Shown here piece by piece: positions 1-8,236 of a DNA stretch of 64,000 nt. The stretch comes from Psychrobacter pacificensis. Lineage in GTDB: Bacteria > Pseudomonadota > Gammaproteobacteria > Pseudomonadales > Moraxellaceae. The stretch's first letter is position 1. Every line of letters begins with the position of its first letter. A model generated the notes under the pieces. That model made no database searches. It had not been told where the DNA came from and was given only the letters and a program-made list of their open reading frames with translations. A program made the translations under genes and the position numbers. The stretch covers positions 41,417 through 105,416 of the forward strand of contig NZ_FNAL01000011.1 in the NCBI RefSeq assembly GCF_900101915.1. Direction: 5' to 3'.

Positions 1-302
1 TACCACAAGAGTTGGCGCACTATACAGCGACCAAAGGTTCTATCACGGTAGATGGGATTAGTTTGACTACCAATCTGGTACGTGACAATATCGTTTCTTT
101 AAATATTATCCCACATACGGCACAAGTGACTAATATCGCTAAGCATTGGTTGGTGGGTAACAAAGTCAATATCGAGGTGGATATCGTTGCACGCTATTTG
201 GAGCGTTTGCTAAATAAATCACAATCTGGTGGTATGAATACTGCAAATCCTCAAAGCCAAATTACAGAAGCTTTTTTAGCCGATAATGGCTTTATGAAAT
301 AA
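1..302 (+). CDS. ribE: Riboflavin synthase, C-terminal part
   Basis: This is the 3' end of a gene cut by the left edge of the window; the frame is open from base 3. Riboflavin synthase converts two 6,7-dimethyl-8-ribityllumazine molecules to riboflavin and a pyrimidine in the cytoplasm. The visible residues include the motif KGSITVDGISLT, typical of the second lumazine-binding repeat, followed by the family pattern IIPHTAQ and then a helix NIEVDIVARYLERL. The remaining C-terminus is ordinary for the family. It converges with the histidine kinase gene, and a MITE-like repeat lies between them. The N-terminal half cannot be judged. Confidence 0.9.
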   Translation, partial: PQELAHYTATKGSITVDGISLTTNLVRDNIVSLNIIPHTAQVTNIAKHWLVGNKVNIEVDIVARYLERLLNKSQSGGMNTANPQSQITEAFLADNGFMK

Positions 303-361
303 CGTTTGAGGCTGTACTTACCTGTTTAAATATTCACCCTGTCCATATTACGAAATCAAAG

Positions 362-468
362 TATAGTCAATCCACTATAAAAGCGTTACAGCGTTAACCT
401 CGCTTGAAGTATGACAGATACATCTGTACTCGGTTGCCTTGTACCGCTCTTAAATTGGATCAACTATA
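362..468 (+). repeat. MITE-like dispersed repeat, copy 1
   Basis: A 107-bp element recurs at 28519-28624 with about four substitutions and a one-base indel. Its ends are imperfect terminal inverted repeats: TATAGTCAATCCA on the left and, read from the other strand, TATAGTTGATCCA on the right. There is no coding capacity. An internal AAGCG...CGCTT pair could form a hairpin. It sits between the convergent 3' ends of ribE and the kinase gene. A miniature inverted-repeat element mobilised in trans is the simplest reading. Confidence 0.75.
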
Positions 469-498
469 ATGTTGAGAGGGTGATTTTTTTATTAACGT

Positions 499-3363
499 TT
501 AGGGTATAAAGCTTTGTAGAACGGTTTCTAGATCCTTTTTACGGATAGGCTTGGATAAAAACTCATCCATTCCCACTTGCATGCACGCCTTGCGATCCTC
601 TTCTGTATTATTCGCCGTTAGCGCGACAATAGGTATATCGTCGCCTTGTGCGCGGATTGCCTGAGTAGCTTGTAGACCGTCCATGACTGGCATCCGGCAG
701 TCCATCAAAATCAGGGAGATCTCTTCACGCTGGCTGGCTAATATATCAAGCGCTTGCTGACCATCTTCTGCAACGATACTGCGATAGCCAAGTTTACTTA
801 GCATTTTGCAGGCTATTTTTTGATTGGTTGGACTATCTTCCACCACTAAGATAAGGAGTGATAATGGCTGTGAACTTTCTTCTTGAGCAGTTGTCTCGCT
901 AATGTTCTCTTTAATATCTTGTGTTTGTGTTAGCTTTTTTCTAGCTGGCATTGTCAAGCGCAGGATTTCAGACAGTAATAGCGCACTATCTAAAGGTTTT
1001 GCCAAAAAGCCATCACATTGATCGAGTAATATAGAGGGTATACGGCGCTCAGGTTTCATACTAAATAGTATTTTAGGTAAGGATGTATGAGCGAGTAGGC
1101 TATTTAATGCCTGCCGTCTATCGATACTAGTGACTATGTGATTGCTGTGCGTTAAATGGGATTTTGTGAGGTCAGCCTGCTCTTGTGATAATGAGTTTTG
1201 ATATTTCGCTGAGCTGTCAGTATCGGGCTTATTACCAACTAAGATCGCGCTGGTATCATAGTACTCATAATCTAGTAGAAGTATGGGTGCCAAGCTTTGC
1301 TGATCTTGACTTAGGCGTTCTGTTAATTGCTCTATAGTCGCTAGGTCTACAGCAGTATAAATAGTGCTAGATATCGCTAAGTGCTCACAAAGCCGCTGTA
1401 AATGTTGCGCGACAAGCGGCTGGTGGACGACCGCGATTAGGCAAATATGATTTAGGTGCTGACTAGGATGATATACCGACTGATAGTTTGGGCGTCGGCA
1501 AGGCAAATAAAGGTTGAACACGCTACCTTCATTCACAGTACTGGTTAGCTCTATAAAGCCGCCTAGTAATCGCGCAAAGCTATTGACGTTTTTTAGTCCC
1601 AACCCTGCATCGATAGCATTTTGCGCTACTGGGTTGATATCTTGGCTATGGGGTTTATTTAAGTACGACAAGAGCTGATGCTGTTTGGCAGATGTTATAC
1701 CGATACCAGTGTCCTGCACACTAAAGCGCACCCAGCAACTCACTGCATCTGCGGTAAGGTTGTTATTGATAGACTGTAAGGTCTCTTTGTTAGCCTCTGA
1801 CATTTGCTCGTAGTCAGTTTGTTCTATAATAAGTGCGACATGTCCGGAGGGGGTGAATTTTACGGCATTATGCAGTAGATTCAGCAAAATCTGCCGGAGA
1901 CGCACCTCATCAGTACCAATAGAGCGTGGACAGTCTGGGGCAAAAAAGTAAATCAGCTCAAGCCCTCTTTGCCTCGTCTCATTTATGATTAGCTCATTAA
2001 CTTCCTGACCAAGCTTATAAATATCGACGGGCTCAATATTAAGGCGGGTTTTTCTAACCTCGATATTTCCTATATGTAGCGTCTCGTTGAGTGCGGTGAG
2101 CATGTTCTGACTGGTGGTAATCAAAGTATCTAATGTTTTGTTTTGTCTTGCATTCAATGTGTTCGGATCGATTGGCTCAAGGATATCGATCATAGCTTCT
2201 AGCGGTATGCGCAACTTATGACCGATGACAAACCTAAGTTTATTGAACTCATCAACCTTTTGCTGTAGCTGTTTATTTTGCTGTTGCAACTGCTCGTTCT
2301 GATTAACCAGCTCATTGATATCATTAAGCATTACCGTAAAACCATGAACTTGTCCATGCTCACCGAACCATGGAGTGGCATGCAACTGGTAGTTTTGTTT
2401 GTTTTGTATTCCGTAGACGGTCAATGTACGCGAGACTTGTAAACCAGCTAGCGTTTGAAGTATGTGCTGAGTAGCCTCGTCTTTGCCCATGACGAAATCA
2501 GTGATTATATGCCTGTGTCCGTTTTTGGTAGAGGGTGTAAATATTGTTTCAAAGCGTTGGTTATAGAAACTAATCTGACCATGACGTAAGCTCATCAGCA
2601 TTGGCAGTGGTGCCTGATCAACCAAGCGCTCCAAACGATGATTTAATGTTTTGATACGTCGATAGTCGTTGTGTAGCTGATAACTGACACGGCTCAGTGC
2701 ATGACCTAGCAGCAAAAACTCAGTGGTGGACTTTTCTTGTAAAAAGGGCGGCGGCGTATAAGACTCTTTTGCATGAACACTCAAATTATCAGTGTAAGCT
2801 ATTAGCTGCTCCCAGTTGGTTCGACGGTGGAGCATATAAAATAAAGCAATAAAAAATAGTATCAGAGCCACCGTTAATGGTAGCCAATAACGGTACGAGG
2901 TCCATTTGATAGTCAAAGGCTCATAGCGCAACACAATATAAACCTGATGACCACTTTCGAGCTTTATCGTTCCTGTTAAAGCACTACTACTGACTGTATA
3001 AGCACTTTGATTGTCCTTAGAAAAAGTGGCGGCATTGACTGTTGGAAACGTTACTGTCGTAAAAGCTGATTCATTAGGTCGAGTCTTACGATGGATATAG
3101 GTTTGCCCAGATGGCATCATCAAAATAAGCTGATAACTGATATGGTCAAAAGCAGGCTGTTTTAGGATTTTTTCTATTTCTACATCGATAGGCGCGGCAT
3201 GCTCAGTAATACTGTACTGTAATGCATGAAAAGTATCTATACTGTGTTGTTCGCTATGATGTCTCAACCCATCAAAAAACGTGACATAGTACAGCAATAG
3301 CATGACCAGCAAGGTCAATGCATAGAAGATCAATAATCGCTGTAAGGACTTAAACTGTTGCAT
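499..3363 (-). CDS. Hybrid sensor histidine kinase with degenerate H-box (GacS/BarA-like layout)
   Basis: A 954-residue inner-membrane hybrid kinase. It has a transmembrane helix at about 10-30, a periplasmic sensor region to about 155, a second helix at about 158-178, a PAS-like region at about 245-350 and a glutamine-rich coiled coil at about 352-373. HisKA-like and HATPase domains follow, with N-box HNAVKFT (499-505) and G-boxes DTGIGI (551-556) and GLGL (587-590). A receiver-like domain at about 638-803 keeps D698 and K789 but lacks the acidic pair. A canonical receiver at about 836-954 has D888 and K938. There is no HPt domain. The H-box reads GHKLRIPL: H382 is present, but the usual acidic residue after it is Lys and the usual Thr/Asn at +4 is Ile. 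No partner regulator is adjacent. The signal is unknown. Confidence 0.85.
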   Translation of the reverse strand: MQQFKSLQRLLIFYALTLLVMLLLYYVTFFDGLRHHSEQHSIDTFHALQYSITEHAAPIDVEIEKILKQPAFDHISYQLILMMPSGQTYIHRKTRPNESAFTTVTFPTVNAATFSKDNQSAYTVSSSALTGTIKLESGHQVYIVLRYEPLTIKWTSYRYWLPLTVALILFFIALFYMLHRRTNWEQLIAYTDNLSVHAKESYTPPPFLQEKSTTEFLLLGHALSRVSYQLHNDYRRIKTLNHRLERLVDQAPLPMLMSLRHGQISFYNQRFETIFTPSTKNGHRHIITDFVMGKDEATQHILQTLAGLQVSRTLTVYGIQNKQNYQLHATPWFGEHGQVHGFTVMLNDINELVNQNEQLQQQNKQLQQKVDEFNKLRFVIGHKLRIPLEAMIDILEPIDPNTLNARQNKTLDTLITTSQNMLTALNETLHIGNIEVRKTRLNIEPVDIYKLGQEVNELIINETRQRGLELIYFFAPDCPRSIGTDEVRLRQILLNLLHNAVKFTPSGHVALIIEQTDYEQMSEANKETLQSINNNLTADAVSCWVRFSVQDTGIGITSAKQHQLLSYLNKPHSQDINPVAQNAIDAGLGLKNVNSFARLLGGFIELTSTVNEGSVFNLYLPCRRPNYQSVYHPSQHLNHICLIAVVHQPLVAQHLQRLCEHLAISSTIYTAVDLATIEQLTERLSQDQQSLAPILLLDYEYYDTSAILVGNKPDTDSSAKYQNSLSQEQADLTKSHLTHSNHIVTSIDRRQALNSLLAHTSLPKILFSMKPERRIPSILLDQCDGFLAKPLDSALLLSEILRLTMPARKKLTQTQDIKENISETTAQEESSQPLSLLILVVEDSPTNQKIACKMLSKLGYRSIVAEDGQQALDILASQREEISLILMDCRMPVMDGLQATQAIRAQGDDIPIVALTANNTEEDRKACMQVGMDEFLSKPIRKKDLETVLQSFIP

Positions 3364-3677
3364 GAGAGCATGGCCCTATATCGACACAAAAACATATAGT
3401 GAAATCATCAACGTTTCTTATAGTAATTGATTTATTTAAAACCTTGGTACTGATACCTTTTTATTAGCTATAGCAGAATAATAGTGTGTTATTTATAGAG
3501 TATTGCTGAAGAAGTATTTTTATTCTATAAGAAGGTCGATAACTAGAGCAATGACACTTTTTATATTATAAAGGCAAAAATCGTCATTAGTCATACTGGA
3601 TTGAGACTACCACAATTATGGCACAACGTCGTAAACTCACCTATAATGGGCAAATTAACCTTATATAATGCAAGACT
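3364..3677. other. Divergent intergenic region between the kinase gene and fmt
   Basis: About 314 bases hold the upstream regions of two divergent genes. A TATAAT hexamer at 3664-3669 lies nine bases before the fmt ATG, and another TATAAT lies at 3642-3647. Neither has a good -35 at normal spacing. No RNA gene or ORF is convincing. Confidence 0.5.
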
Positions 3678-4766
3678 ATGACTACTGCCACTTTTGATCT
3701 GTCTAATACATCTATAAACAATAATAAACTATCTACCGAGCGACTAAGGGTGGTATTTGCAGGCACGCCTGAGTTTGCTGCCATTAGTCTAGAAGCGCTC
3801 ATTCGCCAGCAAGACGCCCTTAATATCGATATTGTCGCGGTATATACCCAGCCAGATCGCAAAGCAGGACGCGGCCAAAAGCTATCAGCCTCTGCTGTCA
3901 AAGAAGTGGCATTAGCGAACGATATTGCGATAGAGCAGCCAGTCACCTTTAAAAAATCCAGCACAGAGGGCATGGCAGCACGACAGACGTTGCGTACGTA
4001 TCAGCCAGATCTTATGATTGTCGCCGCTTACGGTCTGATTTTGCCTATCGGTGTATTGACCACACCCACGCATGGTTGTCTAAATATTCATGCCTCATTG
4101 TTGCCACGTTGGCGCGGTGCCGCACCCATTCACCGTGCATTATTAGCAGGTGATGATGAGACAGGTATCACCATCATGGAGATGGATAAAGGGCTTGATA
4201 CTGGTGATATGCTCTATAAGGTGAGCGCTAGTATAGAGCCTGATGAGACGGCAGCGAGCCTACATGATAAGATGGCAGCGCTTGGTGCGACGGCTATCGC
4301 TACAGTATTAAAAGAGTTATCACATTACCAAGCACAGGCCGTTGCCCAAGATGACAGTCAGGCAAATTATGCCGAAAAGCTCGTAAAAACCGAAGGCGAG
4401 GTTGACTGGACAAAGCCCGCTGCTACCATCGAGCGCCAAATTCGTGGATTGACCCCGTGGCCAGGCGCTTATACTTTTCTAAATGGGCAACGCGTCAAAA
4501 TACTCGCGGCACTGCCCATCAATACCACACAAAAAACAGATAAGCCTGCGGGTACAGTCGTGAGTGTCGGGCGCAAAGCCATCTTAGTCGCTTGTGGTCA
4601 AGAGGCTGAACAACCAAATGATAATGCCGCTCATGACGTACAACTCAGCAACACATTGGCGATAACTAAATTACAGTTTGCTGGTGGTAAACCGATGACC
4701 GCGAAACAGCTTTGTCATGGTAATCAGCTAAACGACGGTGATCAATTCACAGCAGAATCAAAATAG
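3678..4766 (+). CDS. fmt: Methionyl-tRNA formyltransferase
   Basis: Fmt transfers the formyl group of 10-formyltetrahydrofolate to Met-tRNA(fMet) for initiation. The catalytic core begins with RVVFAGTPEFA, and the hallmark segment NIHASLLPRWRGAAPI starts at about residue 136 (N136 and H138). EMDKGLDTGDML and the C-terminal anticodon-binding region (IRGLTPWPGAY) follow. At 362 residues it is longer than the usual ~315, mainly from a roughly 24-residue N-terminal extension rich in Asn, Ser and Thr. No alternative start lies close to the core, and no Shine-Dalgarno precedes the ATG. rsmB follows 80 bases downstream, as in many bacteria; def is not upstream here. Confidence 0.95.
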   Translation: MTTATFDLSNTSINNNKLSTERLRVVFAGTPEFAAISLEALIRQQDALNIDIVAVYTQPDRKAGRGQKLSASAVKEVALANDIAIEQPVTFKKSSTEGMAARQTLRTYQPDLMIVAAYGLILPIGVLTTPTHGCLNIHASLLPRWRGAAPIHRALLAGDDETGITIMEMDKGLDTGDMLYKVSASIEPDETAASLHDKMAALGATAIATVLKELSHYQAQAVAQDDSQANYAEKLVKTEGEVDWTKPAATIERQIRGLTPWPGAYTFLNGQRVKILAALPINTTQKTDKPAGTVVSVGRKAILVACGQEAEQPNDNAAHDVQLSNTLAITKLQFAGGKPMTAKQLCHGNQLNDGDQFTAESK

Positions 4767-4846
4767 CTTCATCTAAATAGCTTTAACGACATTTAACCCT
4801 ACCAGCACAAGACGCGATCAATCATACGTCAAGGAACTACAACTTC

Positions 4847-6445
4847 ATGAGACAAACCAATAGCGCGTCTAAAAACAATGCACCTAGAAACAATGCACCT
4901 AGAAACAACAAGCTCAAGCCATCAAGCCATTTAATCATGAATGGCAGCGTACGCGTTCGCGTGATTCGTACCTTGCTTGCTATTCAAGATGGTCATTCGC
5001 TCTCAAGCGTGCTTGACCCATTATTAAACAGCCTGCACGATGGTGATAAAGGTTTTGCGCATGCTTTATTGCTCACAACATTACGCCAATGGCATGCCCT
5101 TGCACGATTGCTCGACACGCTAGCGGACAACCCTATTGACGAAGTAGAAGTTCGTACCACAATTCAAGTGGGTTTGGTGCAGTTACTGTATTTGGAAGTG
5201 GCAGATCATGCCGCGATTCATGAAACGGTTGAAGCGGCAAAAGAGATTGAGTTTGCCCATGCAACTGGTTTAATCAACGCTATTTTGCGCAAAGTCGCCA
5301 AAAACCCGAGTAAATTTCGTAAAAAGTGCGATAAAAAACACAGCCTACCGAATTGGCTTGCCTATCAGCTTAAGCAAGATTGGAGTGAGCAGTACGATGC
5401 GCTGACCCAAGGCTTACGCCAAGTGGCACCGATGTTTTTGCGAGTCAACTCTGCAGTTACTTCAGTAGAGGATTATCAACAGTCGCTGTATGGCGCAGAA
5501 ATTGATGCAGATATCGTTGAGCTAACGACTGGTTTTAACGTAGCAAACTCGTCAGAGACTACTACAATACTATCGACCAAAGGCTTAAGACTGCATCAGA
5601 CTACCGCTGTCAATGCTTTGCCTCATTTTTCCGAAGGCATTGCTAGCGTGCAAGATATGCATGCTCAGCTTGCGGCACCTATCATCAATAAAGCGTTAAT
5701 GGCAAAGCTCAACGCTGAAAAATCTGATACGGAAAATACCAATAACGAGATACATATTTTAGATGCTTGCGCGGCGCCTGGTGGCAAGCTTGCCCACTGG
5801 TTGGAGTTACTCAGCTCAAATGACTCTTCATCGTTGTTTCACGTGAAACAAGATGATGCGGAAGCAAAGCCTTTAGCTTCTAAACTCAAGCTGACCGCTA
5901 TCGATAATGAAGCACCGCGCATCGAACGCATCTATGACAATCTACAGCGTCTCAATCTAAAACAGCAAGACTTAGAGCAAGCTGAAAAAAATATCGCCCT
6001 TAACGTTGTCTGCGCTGATGCCACCAGATGGCAGCATGGCAAAAACAAAAAGGCGGCTACTAATGAACCAGTATTCGATGCAATATTATTGGATTCTCCT
6101 TGTACCGCAACGGGCGTGATTCGCCGTCATCCTGATATTAGTATTTTGCGTACCGAAGAAGACATCGAGCAAACCGCCTTGCTGCAAGCCGATATTTTGC
6201 ATAACCTATGGCCACAATTGAAAGCTGGCGGTTATTTGCTGTATGTCACGTGCTCTATCTTAAAGCAAGAAAACGTCGAGCAAATGCAGGACTTTATCAC
6301 TCATCATAATGATGCGGCAGTGATTGAGTTTACCGAGGCTTGCAATTGGGGTATCGCGCAAACGATTGGTCGCCAGTGCTTGCCAATCGATAGCGAGAGC
6401 GGTGATGGTTTTTATTATGCGTTATTGCAAAAGACTGCTGAATAA
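4847..6445 (+). CDS. rsmB: 16S rRNA (cytosine-967-C5)-methyltransferase
   Basis: RsmB methylates C967 of 16S rRNA using SAM. It has an NusB-like N-terminal domain (about 35-175) and a Rossmann methyltransferase domain with DACAAPGGK, DSPCTATGVIRRHPDI (catalytic-loop Cys) and YVTCSI (second Cys). At 532 residues it is about 100 longer than the E. coli protein. The extra sequence includes low-complexity insertions and an N-terminal Asn/Arg-rich tail with a repeated NNAPR unit, encoded by a 15-bp direct repeat near 4876-4905. AAGGA lies about 12 bases before the chosen ATG. An ATG at 4937 is a possible later start but has no ribosome site. A parS palindrome lies within the coding region at 5835-5850. 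Confidence 0.95.
   Translation: MRQTNSASKNNAPRNNAPRNNKLKPSSHLIMNGSVRVRVIRTLLAIQDGHSLSSVLDPLLNSLHDGDKGFAHALLLTTLRQWHALARLLDTLADNPIDEVEVRTTIQVGLVQLLYLEVADHAAIHETVEAAKEIEFAHATGLINAILRKVAKNPSKFRKKCDKKHSLPNWLAYQLKQDWSEQYDALTQGLRQVAPMFLRVNSAVTSVEDYQQSLYGAEIDADIVELTTGFNVANSSETTTILSTKGLRLHQTTAVNALPHFSEGIASVQDMHAQLAAPIINKALMAKLNAEKSDTENTNNEIHILDACAAPGGKLAHWLELLSSNDSSSLFHVKQDDAEAKPLASKLKLTAIDNEAPRIERIYDNLQRLNLKQQDLEQAEKNIALNVVCADATRWQHGKNKKAATNEPVFDAILLDSPCTATGVIRRHPDISILRTEEDIEQTALLQADILHNLWPQLKAGGYLLYVTCSILKQENVEQMQDFITHHNDAAVIEFTEACNWGIAQTIGRQCLPIDSESGDGFYYALLQKTAE
5835..5850. other. parS: parS centromere site (exact ParB-binding palindrome)
   Basis: The 16-base sequence TGTTTCACGTGAAACA is a perfect palindrome and equals the canonical chromosomal parS consensus bound by ParB/Spo0J. 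It lies inside rsmB in a region encoding a variable insertion (SLFHVKQD). ParB loading at such origin-proximal sites organises chromosome segregation with ParA and SMC. Confidence 0.93.
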
Positions 6446-6491
6446 ACCGTTTTTAACGATTGAATAACATTATTGTAGACAGGACAATCTA

Positions 6492-7913
6492 ATGAAATAT
6501 ATTAGTACCCGTGGTCAGACAGCGCCAATGGATTTTAGCGACGTACTATTGATGGGGCTTGCGCCAGATGGTGGCTTGATGCTGCCTGAGCATTACCCGA
6601 CCGTTGACGGCGCTGTCCTTGATGAGTGGCGTACGCTGAGCTATCCAGAGCTGGCACTCGCGATTATGCAGCGTTTTGCTACGGACATTCCTTATGCGGA
6701 TCTAAAAGACATTATTGATCGCACTTATACGGCTGATATATTTGGCTCTGATGACATTGTTCCTGTCCGTAAGCTCGAAGACAACTTATACATTTTAGGA
6801 TTATCAAACGGCCCAACGCTGGCATTCAAAGACGTTGCTATGCAGTTCTTGGGCAATGCCTTTGAATACGTCCTCAGAAGAAAAGAGGCACGTATCACTA
6901 TTATTGGCGCGACCAGTGGCGACACGGGTAGTGCGGCGGAATACGCATTGCGTGGTAAAGAAAACGTCGAAGTCTTTATGCTATCACCGCATGGCAAAAT
7001 GAGTGAGTTTCAGCGGGCGCAAATGTACAGCTTGACCGACGATAATATTCATAATATCGCGATCGATGGCATGTTCGATGATTGTCAGGATATCGTCAAA
7101 GCGCTGCAACAAGATGCTGATTTTAAAGCTCAGTATGACTTGGGCACGGTCAACTCTATCAATTGGGGACGCATCCTCGCGCAGATCGTTTATTACTTTA
7201 AAGCGTATTTTGCGGTGACGACAAGCAATGATGAAAAAGTCAGCTTTAGCGTGCCTTCAGGTAATTTTGGTAATATTTGTGCCGGTCACATCGCTCGTGA
7301 AATGGGTCTGCCCGTTGAGCGTTTGATCGTCGCCACCAACGAAAACGACGTACTCAATGACTTTTTCAATCAAGGTGCTTATCAGCCACGTCCCACTGAA
7401 AAAACCTACGTAACCTCAAGTCCATCAATGGATATCTCAAAAGCCTCAAACTTTGAACGTTTTGTTTACTTGTTGCTGGATAAAGACAGCGCACGCGTTC
7501 ATGAGTTATTTGACGGTGTAAAATCAGGTCAAGGGTTTGACTTGTCTGATTTGATGGAGGCGGTCAATACGCGTTATGGCTTTGCTGCTGGCAAATCAAC
7601 CCATAGCGATCGCTTAAACACGATCAAAGCATTGTATGAACAGCATGGCGAACTTGTCGATCCGCATACAGCTGACGGTATCAAGGTTGCCAAAGAGCTA
7701 CAGCGTGAAGGCGAAGTCATCATCTGTGCAGAGACCGCATTGCCTGTTAAATTTGCTGACACTATTGTTGAAGCAGTAGGGCAAATCGACATCGAGCGTC
7801 CAGCTCACACGGAAGGTTTAGAAAGCCTGCCACAACATGTCATAGTGTTGAACAATGACGCGGCATTGGTCGCTAAGCAAATTCGTCAACATGTTGAACC
7901 AAATCCAGCATAA
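6492..7913 (+). CDS. thrC: Threonine synthase
   Basis: This is a PLP-dependent enzyme converting O-phosphohomoserine to threonine. It starts MKYISTRGQ as expected for the long (class I) threonine synthases and has the PLP lysine in PTLAFKDVAMQFL, the substrate-binding GATSGDTGSAAEYA and the cofactor-binding loop SVPSGNFGN. At 473 residues it is full length. AGGACA precedes the ATG. It lies 46 bases after rsmB and could be cotranscribed, ending at the terminator at 8031-8066. No thrB or hom is adjacent, so the pathway is split in this genome. Confidence 0.95.
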   Translation: MKYISTRGQTAPMDFSDVLLMGLAPDGGLMLPEHYPTVDGAVLDEWRTLSYPELALAIMQRFATDIPYADLKDIIDRTYTADIFGSDDIVPVRKLEDNLYILGLSNGPTLAFKDVAMQFLGNAFEYVLRRKEARITIIGATSGDTGSAAEYALRGKENVEVFMLSPHGKMSEFQRAQMYSLTDDNIHNIAIDGMFDDCQDIVKALQQDADFKAQYDLGTVNSINWGRILAQIVYYFKAYFAVTTSNDEKVSFSVPSGNFGNICAGHIAREMGLPVERLIVATNENDVLNDFFNQGAYQPRPTEKTYVTSSPSMDISKASNFERFVYLLLDKDSARVHELFDGVKSGQGFDLSDLMEAVNTRYGFAAGKSTHSDRLNTIKALYEQHGELVDPHTADGIKVAKELQREGEVIICAETALPVKFADTIVEAVGQIDIERPAHTEGLESLPQHVIVLNNDAALVAKQIRQHVEPNPA

Positions 7914-8030
7914 GCGATAAACGTTTTGAGTTCATCTTCTATAGATAGAAGCGTTTGTATAAAAGTTACACCATTGTAATAAAGTGTTTATGATTGTGTT
8001 ATGGTATAGATAATTGTAGTATTAGAAACA

Positions 8031-8066
8031 GCGTCGGCAAGTCATTATGTTGCTAGACGCTTTTTT
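8031..8066 (+). terminator. Rho-independent terminator after thrC
   Basis: GCGTC (8031-8035) pairs with GACGC (8056-8060). An inner GGCAA/TTGCT helix extends the stem, and six T residues follow directly. The rest of the thrC-tsaP gap (7914-8236) holds only AT-rich promoter-like DNA. Confidence 0.8.
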
Positions 8067-8236
8067 GGAATATTTATAGCCAATTATACTGAACAGCTGC
8101 CCTATCGTTGTTATGATAAAATCACCTATAAACTACTGATAATCTAAGTTATTTTTATAAAATAAAATATAGATTTGGTAAAAAACGAGCGTGGTTTATT
8201 GTGACCGAAACAGTGGTACCTATTGTGGATATAACG

